A stretch of 64,000 bases of DNA from Microbacterium ulmi (GTDB taxonomy: Bacteria > Actinomycetota > Actinomycetes > Actinomycetales > Microbacteriaceae). Position 1 is the first letter of the stretch; each line of letters starts with the position of its first letter. Below are positions 24,345 through 35,055 of this stretch, piece after piece. Under the pieces are notes generated by a model. The model saw only the letters and a list, made by a program, of their open reading frames with translations. It had not been told where the DNA came from and searched no databases. The stretch is taken from positions 865,152 to 929,151 of the forward strand of contig NZ_JAAOZF010000001.1 in assembly GCF_011759705.1 (NCBI RefSeq), read 5' to 3'. A program made the position numbers and the translations under genes.

Positions 24345-26111
24345 ATGCCCGACCCCCTCTCCCGCTTCCGGATCGGCGAGACCGACTTCCTGCTCGACGG
24401 GAAGCCGCACCGCATCCTCTCCGGCGCCATGCACTATCCGCGCGTCCACCCCGACCAGTGGCGCGACCGCATCCGCAAGGCCCGGCTCATGGGGCTCAAC
24501 GCGATCGAGACGTACGTCGCATGGAACGCGCACGAGCCCGTCCGCGGGCAGTGGGACGCGTCGGGGCCCCTCGATCTCGGCCGCTACCTCGACCTCATCG
24601 CGGAGGAAGGGCTCCACGCGATCGTGCGGCCGGGGCCCTACGTGTGCGCCGAGTGGCACAACGGCGGGCTGCCCACGTGGCTCACGGCCGACGCGTCCAT
24701 GACGCTGCGAAGCTCCGATCCGCGCTACCTCGATGCCGTCGCGGGATACCTCGACAGGGTGAACGAGATCGTCGCGCCCCGGCAGATCGACCGCGGCGGC
24801 TCCGTCATCCTCGTGCAGATCGAGAACGAGTACGGCGCTTACGGGAACGACAAGGCGTATCTCGGAGAGCTCATCCGGCTCACGCGCGCCGCCGGGATCA
24901 CGGTGCCGCTCACGCAGGTCGACCAGCCGATTCCGCACATGCTCGAGAACGGCGGCCACGAGGGCCTGCACAAGACGGGATCGTTCGGGTCGCGCATCCA
25001 CGAGCGCCTCGCGACCCTGCGCGAGCACCAGCCGGTCGGACCCCTCATGTGCATGGAGTTCTGGTGCGGCTGGTTCGACCACTGGGGCGAGAAGCACCAC
25101 ACGACAGCGATCCAGGATGCCGCGGCCGACCTCGACGCGCTCCTCGCGGCGGGGGCGTCCGTCAACATCTACATGTTCCACGGCGGCACGAACTTCGCTC
25201 TCACGAACGGCGCGAACGACTCCGGCCGGTACCTGCCGATGGTGACCTCGTACGACTACGACGCGCCGCTGAGCGAGGCAGGCGAGGTGACCGACAAGTT
25301 CCGCGCGTTCCGCGACGTCATCGCGAAGCACGCGCCCGTCCCCGATGCGGAGCTCCCTGCCGCCTCCGACGCTCCCGTCCTCTCGGTCGCGCTCGCGTCG
25401 GTCGGCGATCCGCTCCCCCTCGTCGCGACAGACCGCGGCGAGTTCGGCGTCCCGCCGACCCTCGACGAGCTGGGCTCCGACCTCGTGCTCGCCGAGTACA
25501 CGGCATCCGTCGCCCACGCGGGCGTGCTCGACGCCGACGTGCGCGACTACGCGTGGGCCCGGCTGGACGGACGCCCCGTCGGCACGCTGCAGCGCACGGT
25601 CGGCGACCTCGCCCTCGCCCTGCCGTCGGCCGGGGAGCTGCGGCTGCTCGTGGAGGAGACCGGCCGCGTCAACTACGACGAGAGGATCGGCGAGCCCAAG
25701 GGTCTCGTGGGGGCCGCCCGGCTCGACGGAGCCGCGATTCCGGGCCGCTGGCGCGTGCGGACCTACGACGTCCCCGCCCTCTCTCGGGCAGTGACGGATG
25801 CCGCGACCCGCGCGCCCGCCATCGTCGCCAACGGCCGAGCGGCCGGCCCAGCCGGGCTGTACGCGACGTTCGAGCTCGATGCGTCCGCCGACCTGTTCCT
25901 CGACACGTCGGGGTGGGGCAAGGGCTTCGCGTGGGTCAACGGCTTCTTCCTCGGCCGGTACTGGCGGCGCGGTCCGCAGCGCACCCTCTACGTCCCCGCT
26001 CCCGTGACCCGTGCGGGAGCGAACGACGTGGTCGCCGTCGAGCTCGAGGCCATGACAGACGCGACGGCCCGCTTCGTCGCCAGGCCCGACCTCGGGCACG
26101 AGGTCGAGTAG
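24345..26111 (+). CDS. GH35 beta-galactosidase
   Basis: Glycoside hydrolase family 35 enzyme, 588 aa, cytosolic (no signal peptide), releasing terminal beta-galactose. Family motifs are clear: GAMHYPRVHPDQWRDRI near 28, the acid/base Glu162 in QIENEYGAYG and the nucleophile Glu238 in CMEFWCGWFDHWG; IYMFHGGTNF follows near 280. The C-terminal part (about 380-588) contains two beta-rich jelly-roll domains ending WGKGFAWVNGFFLGRYW. The start is ATG at 24345, after the operator. The neighbouring galT-galK genes fit use of the released galactose. Confidence 0.95.
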   Translation: MPDPLSRFRIGETDFLLDGKPHRILSGAMHYPRVHPDQWRDRIRKARLMGLNAIETYVAWNAHEPVRGQWDASGPLDLGRYLDLIAEEGLHAIVRPGPYVCAEWHNGGLPTWLTADASMTLRSSDPRYLDAVAGYLDRVNEIVAPRQIDRGGSVILVQIENEYGAYGNDKAYLGELIRLTRAAGITVPLTQVDQPIPHMLENGGHEGLHKTGSFGSRIHERLATLREHQPVGPLMCMEFWCGWFDHWGEKHHTTAIQDAAADLDALLAAGASVNIYMFHGGTNFALTNGANDSGRYLPMVTSYDYDAPLSEAGEVTDKFRAFRDVIAKHAPVPDAELPAASDAPVLSVALASVGDPLPLVATDRGEFGVPPTLDELGSDLVLAEYTASVAHAGVLDADVRDYAWARLDGRPVGTLQRTVGDLALALPSAGELRLLVEETGRVNYDERIGEPKGLVGAARLDGAAIPGRWRVRTYDVPALSRAVTDAATRAPAIVANGRAAGPAGLYATFELDASADLFLDTSGWGKGFAWVNGFFLGRYWRRGPQRTLYVPAPVTRAGANDVVAVELEAMTDATARFVARPDLGHEVE

Positions 26112-26267
26112 GCGCGGGGCGAGCCGCTCCCGTTCGCCGCGCGTGAGCCGACGCGGCGCGCGGGGCGAGCCGCTCCCGTTCGCCGCGCGTGAGCCGACGC
26201 GGCGCGCGGGGAGAGCCGACCCGGTTCGCCCCGCGCCCCGTCGCGGGCTCGCCCCGCGCCTACTCGA
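26104..26267. terminator. 22-bp perfect inverted repeat flanking convergent junction
   Basis: The 22 bases at 26104-26125, which include the GH35 stop codon TAG, are exactly complementary to 26246-26267. The arms enclose a 46-bp tandem repeat. The pair lies between the convergent GH35 and LacI genes. It could form a long cruciform or a bidirectional terminator; no T-tract is present. Confidence 0.55.
26115..26250. repeat. 46-bp tandem repeat, three copies
   Basis: The word CGGGGCGAGCCGCTCCCG starts at 26115 and 26161, and a diverged third copy (CGGGGAGAGCC) starts at 26207, giving a constant 46-bp period. The first two copies are nearly identical. The array fills most of the 216-bp gap between the GH35 stop and the LacI stop. 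Confidence 0.85.
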
Positions 26268-26327
26268 GTCGGCCGCGTCTCCGGGTCGCACCCGCGCCCG
26301 AGGACGCCGCCCGCACGGGGCGACCGA

Positions 26328-27404
26328 TCAGCGACCCGCGGCCGGCGGGGCGGCGGTGCTCGCTCGCACGACCAGCCGCGTGGGCAGCACCTCGAACGAG
26401 GGCTCCTCCCCCTCGATCCCCGCGACCACGGCCCCGACGGCTCGGCGGCCGAGCTCGGCGAAGTCCTGCCGCACGGTCGTGAGGGGAGGCCGGTAGTCGG
26501 CGGCATCCGCGATGTCGTCGAAGCCGACGACGCTGACGTCGCCGGGCACGAGACGGCCGGCGTCCGCCAGCCCGCGCAGCAGGCCCAGGGCGGACTGGTC
26601 GTTCGCTGCGAACACGGCCGTCGCATCGGGCGGGAGCGCGCTCGACGCGGAGTGGCCCGTCGCGGCGGTCCAGTCGCCGCGCAGCACGGGCGGCGGCTCG
26701 ACGCCCGCCGTCGCGAGCGCCTCGCGCCATCCGCGCTCCCGCTCGGCCGACGCGAACGAGTCCGCGGGTCCGGCGAGGTGCCACACGGTCGCGTGCCCGA
26801 GGCCGAGCAGGTGCTCGACGGCGGCCCTCGCGCCGCCCGCGTGATCGCTCTGCACGACCCGCACGTCTCCGGCCGGCTCGGGCGCGTCGACGACGACGAG
26901 GGCGACCGACGGGACGCCCGATGCCGAGCGCACGATCGCCGTCGCCTCATTGAGGACGACGGCACCGTCGACACCCTGGTCTCGCAGCCGCTCGAAGGCC
27001 CCTGCGACGTCGCCGCCCGCGCCGAGCGTCACGACGACGAGGGCATAGCCGCGGGCTGCCGCGGCATCCGCCACCGCCTGCAGCATGTGCGAGTTGCCGA
27101 CCGTCGCGAAGGTCGACGCGACGAGCCCGATCGTGTGCGTCCGCCCTGTCCGCAGCGCGCGCGCCGCGGCGTGAGGCCGGTAGCCGAGGCGTTCCATGGC
27201 CTGCTCGACGCGGGCGCGCGTGGCGGTGTCGACGCGCGGGCTGTCGTTGACGACGCGCGAGACCGTCTGTCCCGACACTCCCGCGAGGGCAGCGACGTCG
27301 GCCATCGAGACCCGCTTGGCGGGGTCGGCCGGCGCTCGCCTGCTCGCGCTCGCCCGCTTCTGCTCCCGCTCGAGCCGGAGCAGTGCGCGGATGTCGGCGT
27401 CCAC
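26328..27404 (-). CDS. LacI-family regulator of galactose genes
   Basis: Repressor of 358 aa. A 40-residue N-terminal extension (VDADIRALLRLEREQKR and basic residues) precedes the helix-turn-helix SMADVAALAGVSGQTVSRVV at about 33-52; the effector domain follows. The start chosen is GTG at 27404-27402, because GGGAGGA lies 6-7 nt upstream; an ATG right before the helix-turn-helix (in VSMADV) is possible. It is divergent from galT, and two TGTTGACGNNAACA palindromes in the intergenic region (27432-27477) are likely its operators. Galactose as effector is inferred from the neighbours. Confidence 0.9.
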   Translation of the reverse strand: MDADIRALLRLEREQKRASASRRAPADPAKRVSMADVAALAGVSGQTVSRVVNDSPRVDTATRARVEQAMERLGYRPHAAARALRTGRTHTIGLVASTFATVGNSHMLQAVADAAAARGYALVVVTLGAGGDVAGAFERLRDQGVDGAVVLNEATAIVRSASGVPSVALVVVDAPEPAGDVRVVQSDHAGGARAAVEHLLGLGHATVWHLAGPADSFASAERERGWREALATAGVEPPPVLRGDWTAATGHSASSALPPDATAVFAANDQSALGLLRGLADAGRLVPGDVSVVGFDDIADAADYRPPLTTVRQDFAELGRRAVGAVVAGIEGEEPSFEVLPTRLVVRASTAAPPAAGR

Positions 27405-27431
27405 TCGAGTCCTCCCGTCGGTACTCCGGCA

Positions 27432-27477
27432 TGTTGACGATAACACAGCCATTCAGGTACCGTGTTGACGTGAACAC
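27432..27477. promoter_or_regulatory. Two palindromic operators and galTK promoter
   Basis: TGTTGACGATAACA (27432-27445) and GTGTTGACGTGAACAC (27462-27477) share the TGTTGACG half. A -35 TTGACG (27434-27439) and -10 TACCGT (27458-27463) are 18 bp apart. The first operator overlaps -35 and the second covers +1 and the galT GTG at 27470. The arrangement predicts tight repression by the divergent LacI protein. Confidence 0.7.
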
Positions 27478-28662
27478 ACCTGCGAACGGCGCGGATGCCT
27501 CACCGCAGCAGCTCGGCGCAGGCGTCGTCAAGCGGGCGACACGCCTCGCCGACGGCCGTGAGCTCGTCTACTACGACGATCCGGACACGACCCTCGGCCC
27601 CGAGCGGGCTCTCGACGCGCGAACGCTCGACCTGCGCCCCGAGACCGCGGCCATGCGGCTCGACGCGCTGACGGGCGACTGGATCACGGTCGCCGCCGCG
27701 CGGCAGAACCGCGTCATGCTCCCGAGCGCCGATCTCGACCCTCTCGCTCCCCAGTCGCCGTCCAATCCGTCCGAGATCCCCGCCCGCTACGACGTCGCGG
27801 TCTTCGAGAACCGGTCGCCCGCGTTCGGCCCCGCTCTTGCGCAGGCCGCCGGAGGGGCCCCAGCGGCGCTCGACCCCCCGCGCGGGCTCGAGGATCTCGT
27901 CACCCTCGGCCTCGGCCGCACCCGCACCTCCGTCGGCAGATGCGAGGTCGTCTGCTTCAGCCCCGAGCACGAGGGGTCGTTCGGCACACAGACCGTGACG
28001 CGCGCACGGACGGTCATCGAAGCGTGGGCCGACCGCACGGCAGCGCTCTCGGCCCTCCCCGGCATCGAACAGGTCTTCCCGTTCGAGAACCGCGGCGAGG
28101 CGATCGGCGTCACGCTTGCCCATCCCCACGGGCAGATCTACGCATACCCGTACGTCACGCCCCGCACGACGCGTCTGCTCGCGAGCATCGACGCACTGGG
28201 CGCCGACCTGTTCGCGCGGATCCTCGCGTTCGAGCAGGCGTCGGAGCGCGTCGTCCTGCGCGGCGAGCACTGGAGCGCGTTCGTGCCGTTCGCGGCGCGC
28301 TGGCCCCTCGAGGTCCACCTCCTGCCGCACCGCCACGTGCCCGACTTCTCGGCCTTGCGCGACGAGGAGCGCGACGAGCTCGCCCCGCTCTACCTGCGGC
28401 TGCTCCGGGGCGTCGACGCCCTGTACGACACGCCCACGCCGTACATCGCGGCGTGGCATCAGGCTCCCGTCCGCGTCGGCAGGGACGCCGTGCGCCTGCG
28501 CCTCGAGCTCACGAGCCCGCGACGCGGCTCCGACAGGCTCAAGTTCCTCGCAGGCTCCGAGGCCGCCATGGGCGCGTGGACGGCCGAGATCCCGCCCGAG
28601 GCGGCCGCCGGCCGGCTGCGTGCCGCACTCGCCGACGTTCCCCCCGTCGAAGGGATCGCCCG

Positions 28663-28666
<4 letters not shown>
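27470..28666 (+). CDS. galT: Galactose-1-phosphate uridylyltransferase
   Basis: Leloir-pathway enzyme that exchanges UMP between UDP-glucose and galactose 1-phosphate; 398 aa, cytosolic. The HIT-like active site is LAHPHGQIYAYP at about residues 215-226, with the nucleophilic His in HPH. WPLEVHLLPHRHVPDF and ETAAMRLDALTGDW are further family motifs. The start is GTG at 27470, which coincides with the expected transcription start 7 nt after the -10 box, so the mRNA is probably leaderless. The stop overlaps the galK GTG (GTGA). No galE is in the window. Confidence 0.95.
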
Positions 28667-29833
<1,167 letters not shown>

Positions 29834-29835
<2 letters not shown>

Positions 29836-30085
29836 GCCGCAGCGCACGTCACCGGCCCCGCAGATCAGCCGCAGCGCACACCCGCCGAAGCGCACATCGG
29901 CCGCGCACGTCACCGCAGCCCACGTCCGGCCGCGCACGTCACCGCAGCGCACGTCCGGCCGCGCACGTCACCGCAGCGCACACCACCCGCAGCGCACACC
30001 CGCCGCCGCGCACATCAGCCGCCGCGCACATCCGCCGCCGCGCACATCGGCCGCAGCGCACGTCACCCGTCGCGTACGACGGGCG
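29834..30085. repeat. GCGCAC-rich repeat island with 29-bp tandem units
   Basis: Three 29-bp units starting GGCCGCGCACGTCACCGCAG lie at 29899-29927, 29928-29956 and 29957-29981 (last one partial). The rest of the island is made of decayed copies of CCGCAGCGCAC and CCGCCGCGCACATC. It fills the 260-bp gap between the convergent galK and DUF4190 genes. No gene is supported here. Confidence 0.85.
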
Positions 30086-30095
30086 GTGCGCACCG

Positions 30096-31124
30096 CTACG
30101 GCAGCGGCGGGAGGCTCTCGGTCTGGTGGATCCAGAGTGTCAGGACGTCCGCGGGCCCGACCTCGAACTCGAGCGTCGTCGTGCCCGCGACGGTCGCCCA
30201 CAGCCTGACGTGACTCAGCTCGTCCAGTCCGTCGAACTCCGGGCAGGCGTCCTCGCCGGACGCCGCGAGCAGGAGCACGGGCGTCGCGTACCCCTCCCAC
30301 GACGACTGCTGCGAGTCGTCGGCGGACGCGATCGCCTGGCACGGGCCCGTGTACTCGTCGAACTGCTGGACTTCGCCGTAGAGGATGTAGTGCTCGCCGA
30401 AGTGGTCCGTCGCGGCGCCCGCGACCGCCGTGAACCCCGCGTCGTCGAGCCCGGGGAACGAGGCGAGGTCGAGCGGCGCATCCGCGGCGCCATCGCCGGT
30501 GCCGGCGCCATCGCCGGTGCCGGCGTCGTCGCCCGTCTCGGCGTCGCCGGCGACCGGCCCGGGTGCGTCGTCACCCGTCTGCCCGGCGGGAACCGCGCCG
30601 CGCGTCACGCTCTCGGCCCACTCCTGCACCGAGCCGTAGGAGCTCGTGATGTAGAGCCCCGCGAGAAGCACGAGGATCGACGTCACGAGGGCGAGACCGC
30701 CGAGGACCGTGCCGGTGATCGCAAGCCCCTTCGCGCGCTTGAGCGCGAGAGCCAGGATGCCGAGCACGACTGCCGCGAGACCCAGGACCGTGCCCACGAC
30801 CGGGAACCACCCCAGAAGGAAGGCGACGATGCCGACGATGAGCGCCGCGATGGACAGACCCTTCCGCCGCGGCGCCACGGCGACCGGCGGCGCACCGAAG
30901 CCCGTCACCGCGTACGGCTCGTGGACCCCGGGCGACGGCGGATATGCGGGTGCGAAGTCGACCGCGTAGGGCGGCTGGAAGCCTGCCGCCGCCGCATCGG
31001 CGGGCGGGTGCTCGACGAGCGGGTCCTCCGTCGCGGTGGCGGCCGCGAGGGGCACCGAGGCGGTCGGGGGGATCGGCGATTCGGGCGCGGCGGCGTCAGG
31101 GCCGTCGGGTGCGGCGGGGGTCAT
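30096..31124 (-). CDS. DUF4190 domain-containing membrane protein
   Basis: A 342-aa protein of unknown function. Residues 1-85 are Pro/Ala-rich and probably disordered. A DUF4190-type region of two membrane segments follows (GLSIAALIVGIVAFLLGWFP, then VLGILALALKRAKGLAITGT) and a third hydrophobic stretch near 150. The C-terminal 180 residues lie outside the membrane and include a GDGAGTGDGA linker encoded by an 18-bp DNA repeat near 30490-30528, then a small domain with two Cys (GPCQAI, EDACPEF). The start is ATG at 31124-31122. It faces galK across a repeat island. Confidence 0.78.
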   Translation of the reverse strand: MTPAAPDGPDAAAPESPIPPTASVPLAAATATEDPLVEHPPADAAAAGFQPPYAVDFAPAYPPSPGVHEPYAVTGFGAPPVAVAPRRKGLSIAALIVGIVAFLLGWFPVVGTVLGLAAVVLGILALALKRAKGLAITGTVLGGLALVTSILVLLAGLYITSSYGSVQEWAESVTRGAVPAGQTGDDAPGPVAGDAETGDDAGTGDGAGTGDGAADAPLDLASFPGLDDAGFTAVAGAATDHFGEHYILYGEVQQFDEYTGPCQAIASADDSQQSSWEGYATPVLLLAASGEDACPEFDGLDELSHVRLWATVAGTTTLEFEVGPADVLTLWIHQTESLPPLP

Positions 31125-31240
31125 GCGGTCAGTATCGTGGACCGCCGAGGGCCGAACCGCACTATCCACGGCCGTCGTGACGTCTGCTCCCGTTCACGGG
31201 CCGCGATCGCGCCCTGGCGTGTCGCGCCCGCGCGATCTAG

Positions 31241-32125
<885 letters not shown>

Positions 32126-32145
32126 GAGAGGCGATCGCGTGTCGC

Positions 32146-33630
32146 ATGCCTGAACCACCCGTCGTCCGCATCCGGCACGGCCTCGTGCGAGGCCGCTGGC
32201 GCGGCGACCCGGGGGCACCCGGCGCATCCGCGGCCTTCCTCGGCATCCCGTTCGCCCAGGCGCCCGTCGGCGACCTCCGCTTCGCCGCGCCCGTGCCACC
32301 CGAGCCGTGGGAGGGCGTGCGCGACGCCCTCGAGCACGGAGCGACGGCGCAGCGCGGCGACATGGGGGTCACGCTCATCCCCGAGCCCTCGATCCCCGGC
32401 GACGCGACGCTCAACGTCGACGTCTTCACGCCTGCGCCGGGAGATGCGGATGCCGCGCTTCCCGTGATCGTGTGGATCCACGGCGGCGGCTACACGGCCG
32501 GCTCGCCCGCGAGCCCGTGGTACGACGGCCGTGCCTTCAACCGCGACGGCGTCGTCACGGCGACGATCTCGTACCGCCTCGGATTCGACGGCTTCGGGCA
32601 CATCGCCGATGCGCCGGGCAACCGCGGCGTGCGGGACTGGCTCGCGGCCCTCGAGTGGGTCCAGGAGAACATCGCCGCGTTCGGCGCAGACCCCGCGCGC
32701 GTCACGATCGCGGGTCAGTCCGCGGGAGGCGGCGCCGTCCTGACACTGCTCGGGATGCCGGCGGCCCAGCATCTCTTCCACGGCGCGTGGGCGCTGTCGG
32801 GCGCGCTCGCCGACGTGTCGCGCGAGCGCGCGCGCACGGTCTCGGCCCGTCTCGCACACCTCGCCGGCGTCTCCCCGAACCGCGAGGGCTTCGCGTCGGT
32901 GCCCGAGTCGCGGCTGCGCGAGCTGCAGGAGCCCGCGACCTCGATCGAGTCGAGGAGTCCGCTCACGGCCGTGCACAGCGTGCTCGAGGACGGGCTGCCC
33001 TGGGGACCCGCGATCGACGGCGACCTCCTCACGCGCCCGACGATCGAGTCGCTGCGCGCGGGCGTCGGCGCCGACAAGCCGCTCGTCCTCGGCGCCGCCG
33101 ACGACGAGTTCACTCCCCTGCTGGATGCCGCGCGCCGCCCGCTTCGCGTCGTGCCGCCGGGCTTCGCACTCGGCAGGCTCCGGCTCGAGCGCGCCGTGCT
33201 GACGGCCTATCTCGCGGACAACCGCGCCCAGCAGCGCAAGGGCACGGCGGCCGTGCTCGGCCGCTTCGTGACCGACCGCGTGTTCCGCACGGCGGTCGTG
33301 CGCGTCGCGGAGGCCCGCGGCGGCGCCCCGACGTGGACGTATCGGTTCGCGTGGGTCTCGCCCGTGAAGTCCTGGGCCCTACACTGCCTCGACGTGCCGT
33401 TCTGGTTCGACTGCCTCGACGCGCCCGGCGTCGCGCGCATCGCGGGAGACGCCCCGCCGCGACGCCTCGCCGCGGCGCTGCACGGCGCAGCCGCGGCGTT
33501 CGCGCGCGACGGCGATCCCGGCTGGCCCGCATGGTCGGCGTCGCCCGGTGCGACGCGCGTGTTCGGGGGCGCGGCATCCCTCCCCGACGTCGAGCGCGAC
33601 GGATTCGCCGAGGTGCGCGCGCTCCTCTGA
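32146..33630 (+). CDS. Type B carboxylesterase (para-nitrobenzyl esterase family)
   Basis: Serine esterase of 494 aa, cytosolic. The oxyanion hole is HGGG at 112-115 and the nucleophile Ser192 is in TIAGQSAGGGAVL; FLGIPFAQAPVGDLRF near 31 is the family N-terminal motif. The start chosen is ATG at 32146; a GTG at 32122 overlapping the stop of the preceding hydrolase (GTGA) would add eight residues and is a fair alternative. The two hydrolase genes probably form an operon. The 273 nt downstream hold a repeat island and no gene. Confidence 0.88.
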   Translation: MPEPPVVRIRHGLVRGRWRGDPGAPGASAAFLGIPFAQAPVGDLRFAAPVPPEPWEGVRDALEHGATAQRGDMGVTLIPEPSIPGDATLNVDVFTPAPGDADAALPVIVWIHGGGYTAGSPASPWYDGRAFNRDGVVTATISYRLGFDGFGHIADAPGNRGVRDWLAALEWVQENIAAFGADPARVTIAGQSAGGGAVLTLLGMPAAQHLFHGAWALSGALADVSRERARTVSARLAHLAGVSPNREGFASVPESRLRELQEPATSIESRSPLTAVHSVLEDGLPWGPAIDGDLLTRPTIESLRAGVGADKPLVLGAADDEFTPLLDAARRPLRVVPPGFALGRLRLERAVLTAYLADNRAQQRKGTAAVLGRFVTDRVFRTAVVRVAEARGGAPTWTYRFAWVSPVKSWALHCLDVPFWFDCLDAPGVARIAGDAPPRRLAAALHGAAAAFARDGDPGWPAWSASPGATRVFGGAASLPDVERDGFAEVRALL

Positions 33631-33671
33631 CCGCCCTGCGCCCGGCCTCGCGGCGGAGGCTACCCGGCGCG

Positions 33672-33728
33672 CCCGCGGCGCGGCGCGGGGCCCGCGGCGC
33701 GGCGCGGGGCCCGCGGCGCGGCGCGGGG
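33672..33728. repeat. 19-bp tandem repeat, three perfect copies
   Basis: CCCGCGGCGCGGCGCGGGG occurs at 33672-33690, 33691-33709 and 33710-33728 without a mismatch. Each unit is itself largely palindromic. It lies just downstream of the esterase stop codon, in the convergent gap to the LLM gene. Confidence 0.9.
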
Positions 33729-33759
33729 CTGCGACCCGGCGGGCGGGTGCGGCTCAGTG

Positions 33760-33915
33760 CAGCGCCGACGACTGAGCACACCCCCCGACTCCGTGCGGCG
33801 CCTTCCACTCAGCACACGGCCGGCGACTCCACTCTGCGCCCACGATTCCGCGCGGCGGCCGCGACTCAGCACAGCCGCCGCGACTCAGCGCAGCGCCCGC
33901 GACTCAGCGCAGCGC
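33760..33915. repeat. GCGACTCAGC repeats, 19-bp period
   Basis: GCGACTCAGC starts at 33861, 33880 and 33899, exactly 19 bp apart, and the last copy runs into the stop codon of the LLM gene. More decayed forms (GACTGAGCACA, CACTCAGCACA) precede them. It is a second, unrelated repeat in the same convergent gap. Confidence 0.8.
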
Positions 33916-34890
33916 CGGGATGACCTCGTGCTCGAACAGCTCGATCCCGGAGCGGTCGTACGCGTGCTCGGGGAAGTAGTGGATCGCGTAGCCGAGCCCC
34001 GCACCGGCCCGCGCCCGCAGCCGCTCGACGATCTGCTCGGGAGTTCCGAAGGCGTCGGAGCTCAGGTAGTCGTGCTCGACGACCTTCGCGCGCTCCTCGC
34101 CGATGTAGGGCGTGAGCCGCGCGACCACGGCGTCGAGCCGATCGCGCGCCTCGGCCTCGGTCGCGCCGACGATCGTGTTGAAGTTCGACGACAGCGTGAT
34201 CTCGCCGGGATCGCGGCCGAGCATCGTGCAGTGGTCGCGCAGGATGTCGCGCTTGCGTCCGAACTCCTCGAGCGAGCCCGCGAAGTTCGTGTAGGTCGCG
34301 TACTGCGCCGCGATCTTCAGCGTCACCTTCTCGCCTGCGCCGGCGACCCAGATCGGGATGCCGCCCTCCTGGAGCGGGAGGGGACGCACGATCGCGCCGT
34401 CGACCTGGTAGTGCGTGCCGTCGAGCGTCGCGGTCCCGGTCGTCCACGCCTGGTGGAAGATCTCGACGCCTTCGCGCAGCATCCTGAGCCTTTCGGGGAT
34501 CGGCGGGAAGCCGTAGCCGTACGCGCGCCACTCGTGCTCGTACCAGCCGCCGCCGATTCCCATCTCGACGCGTCCGCCCGAGACGATGTCGACCGTCGCG
34601 GCGACCTTCGCGAGATACGCGGGGCTGCGGTAGCCCATGCACGTGCACATCTGGCCGAGACGGATGCGGTCGGTGACGGCGGCGAACGCCGACATGAGCG
34701 TCCAGGCCTCGTGCGTGGCCTGCTCGCTCGGGACCGGCACCGTGTGGAAGTGGTCGTAGACCCACAGCGACTCCCACGCGCCCTCGTCGGCGCGCTGCGC
34801 GAGCTCGCGCATGACACGCCACTGGTCGGTCGGTGCGATGCCGACGAGATCGTGACGCCAGCCCTGGGGGATGAATGTTCCGAAGCGCAT
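33904..34890 (-). CDS. LLM-class F420-dependent oxidoreductase (Rv1855c-like)
   Basis: Luciferase-like oxidoreductase of 328 aa, cytosolic. MRFGTFIPQGWRHDL at the start, LWVYDHFHTVPVP near 43, and VDIVSGGRVEMGIGGGWYEHEW near 100 are characteristic of F420-dependent LLM enzymes of actinobacteria; IPIWVAGAGEKVTLKI follows near 180. The start is ATG at 34890-34888. It is a single gene; the 165 nt upstream to the methyltransferase stop show nothing I can assign. Substrate unknown. Confidence 0.9.
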   Translation of the reverse strand: MRFGTFIPQGWRHDLVGIAPTDQWRVMRELAQRADEGAWESLWVYDHFHTVPVPSEQATHEAWTLMSAFAAVTDRIRLGQMCTCMGYRSPAYLAKVAATVDIVSGGRVEMGIGGGWYEHEWRAYGYGFPPIPERLRMLREGVEIFHQAWTTGTATLDGTHYQVDGAIVRPLPLQEGGIPIWVAGAGEKVTLKIAAQYATYTNFAGSLEEFGRKRDILRDHCTMLGRDPGEITLSSNFNTIVGATEAEARDRLDAVVARLTPYIGEERAKVVEHDYLSSDAFGTPEQIVERLRARAGAGLGYAIHYFPEHAYDRSGIELFEHEVIPALR

Positions 34891-35055
34891 GTCACTCACA
34901 CTATTGCGGATGCCGCGCCTCGGCGATCGCGTCTCCGAATCGGTTCGACCCGCCGCGCGCCGTGTCCCCGTTCGACCGGCCCGGTCCCGCGCGATCCGGG
35001 ACATGCCCGGAGTGGGGTCGATGTGCCGTCCCCGGGTGCGCGATGCGCGACGAGC

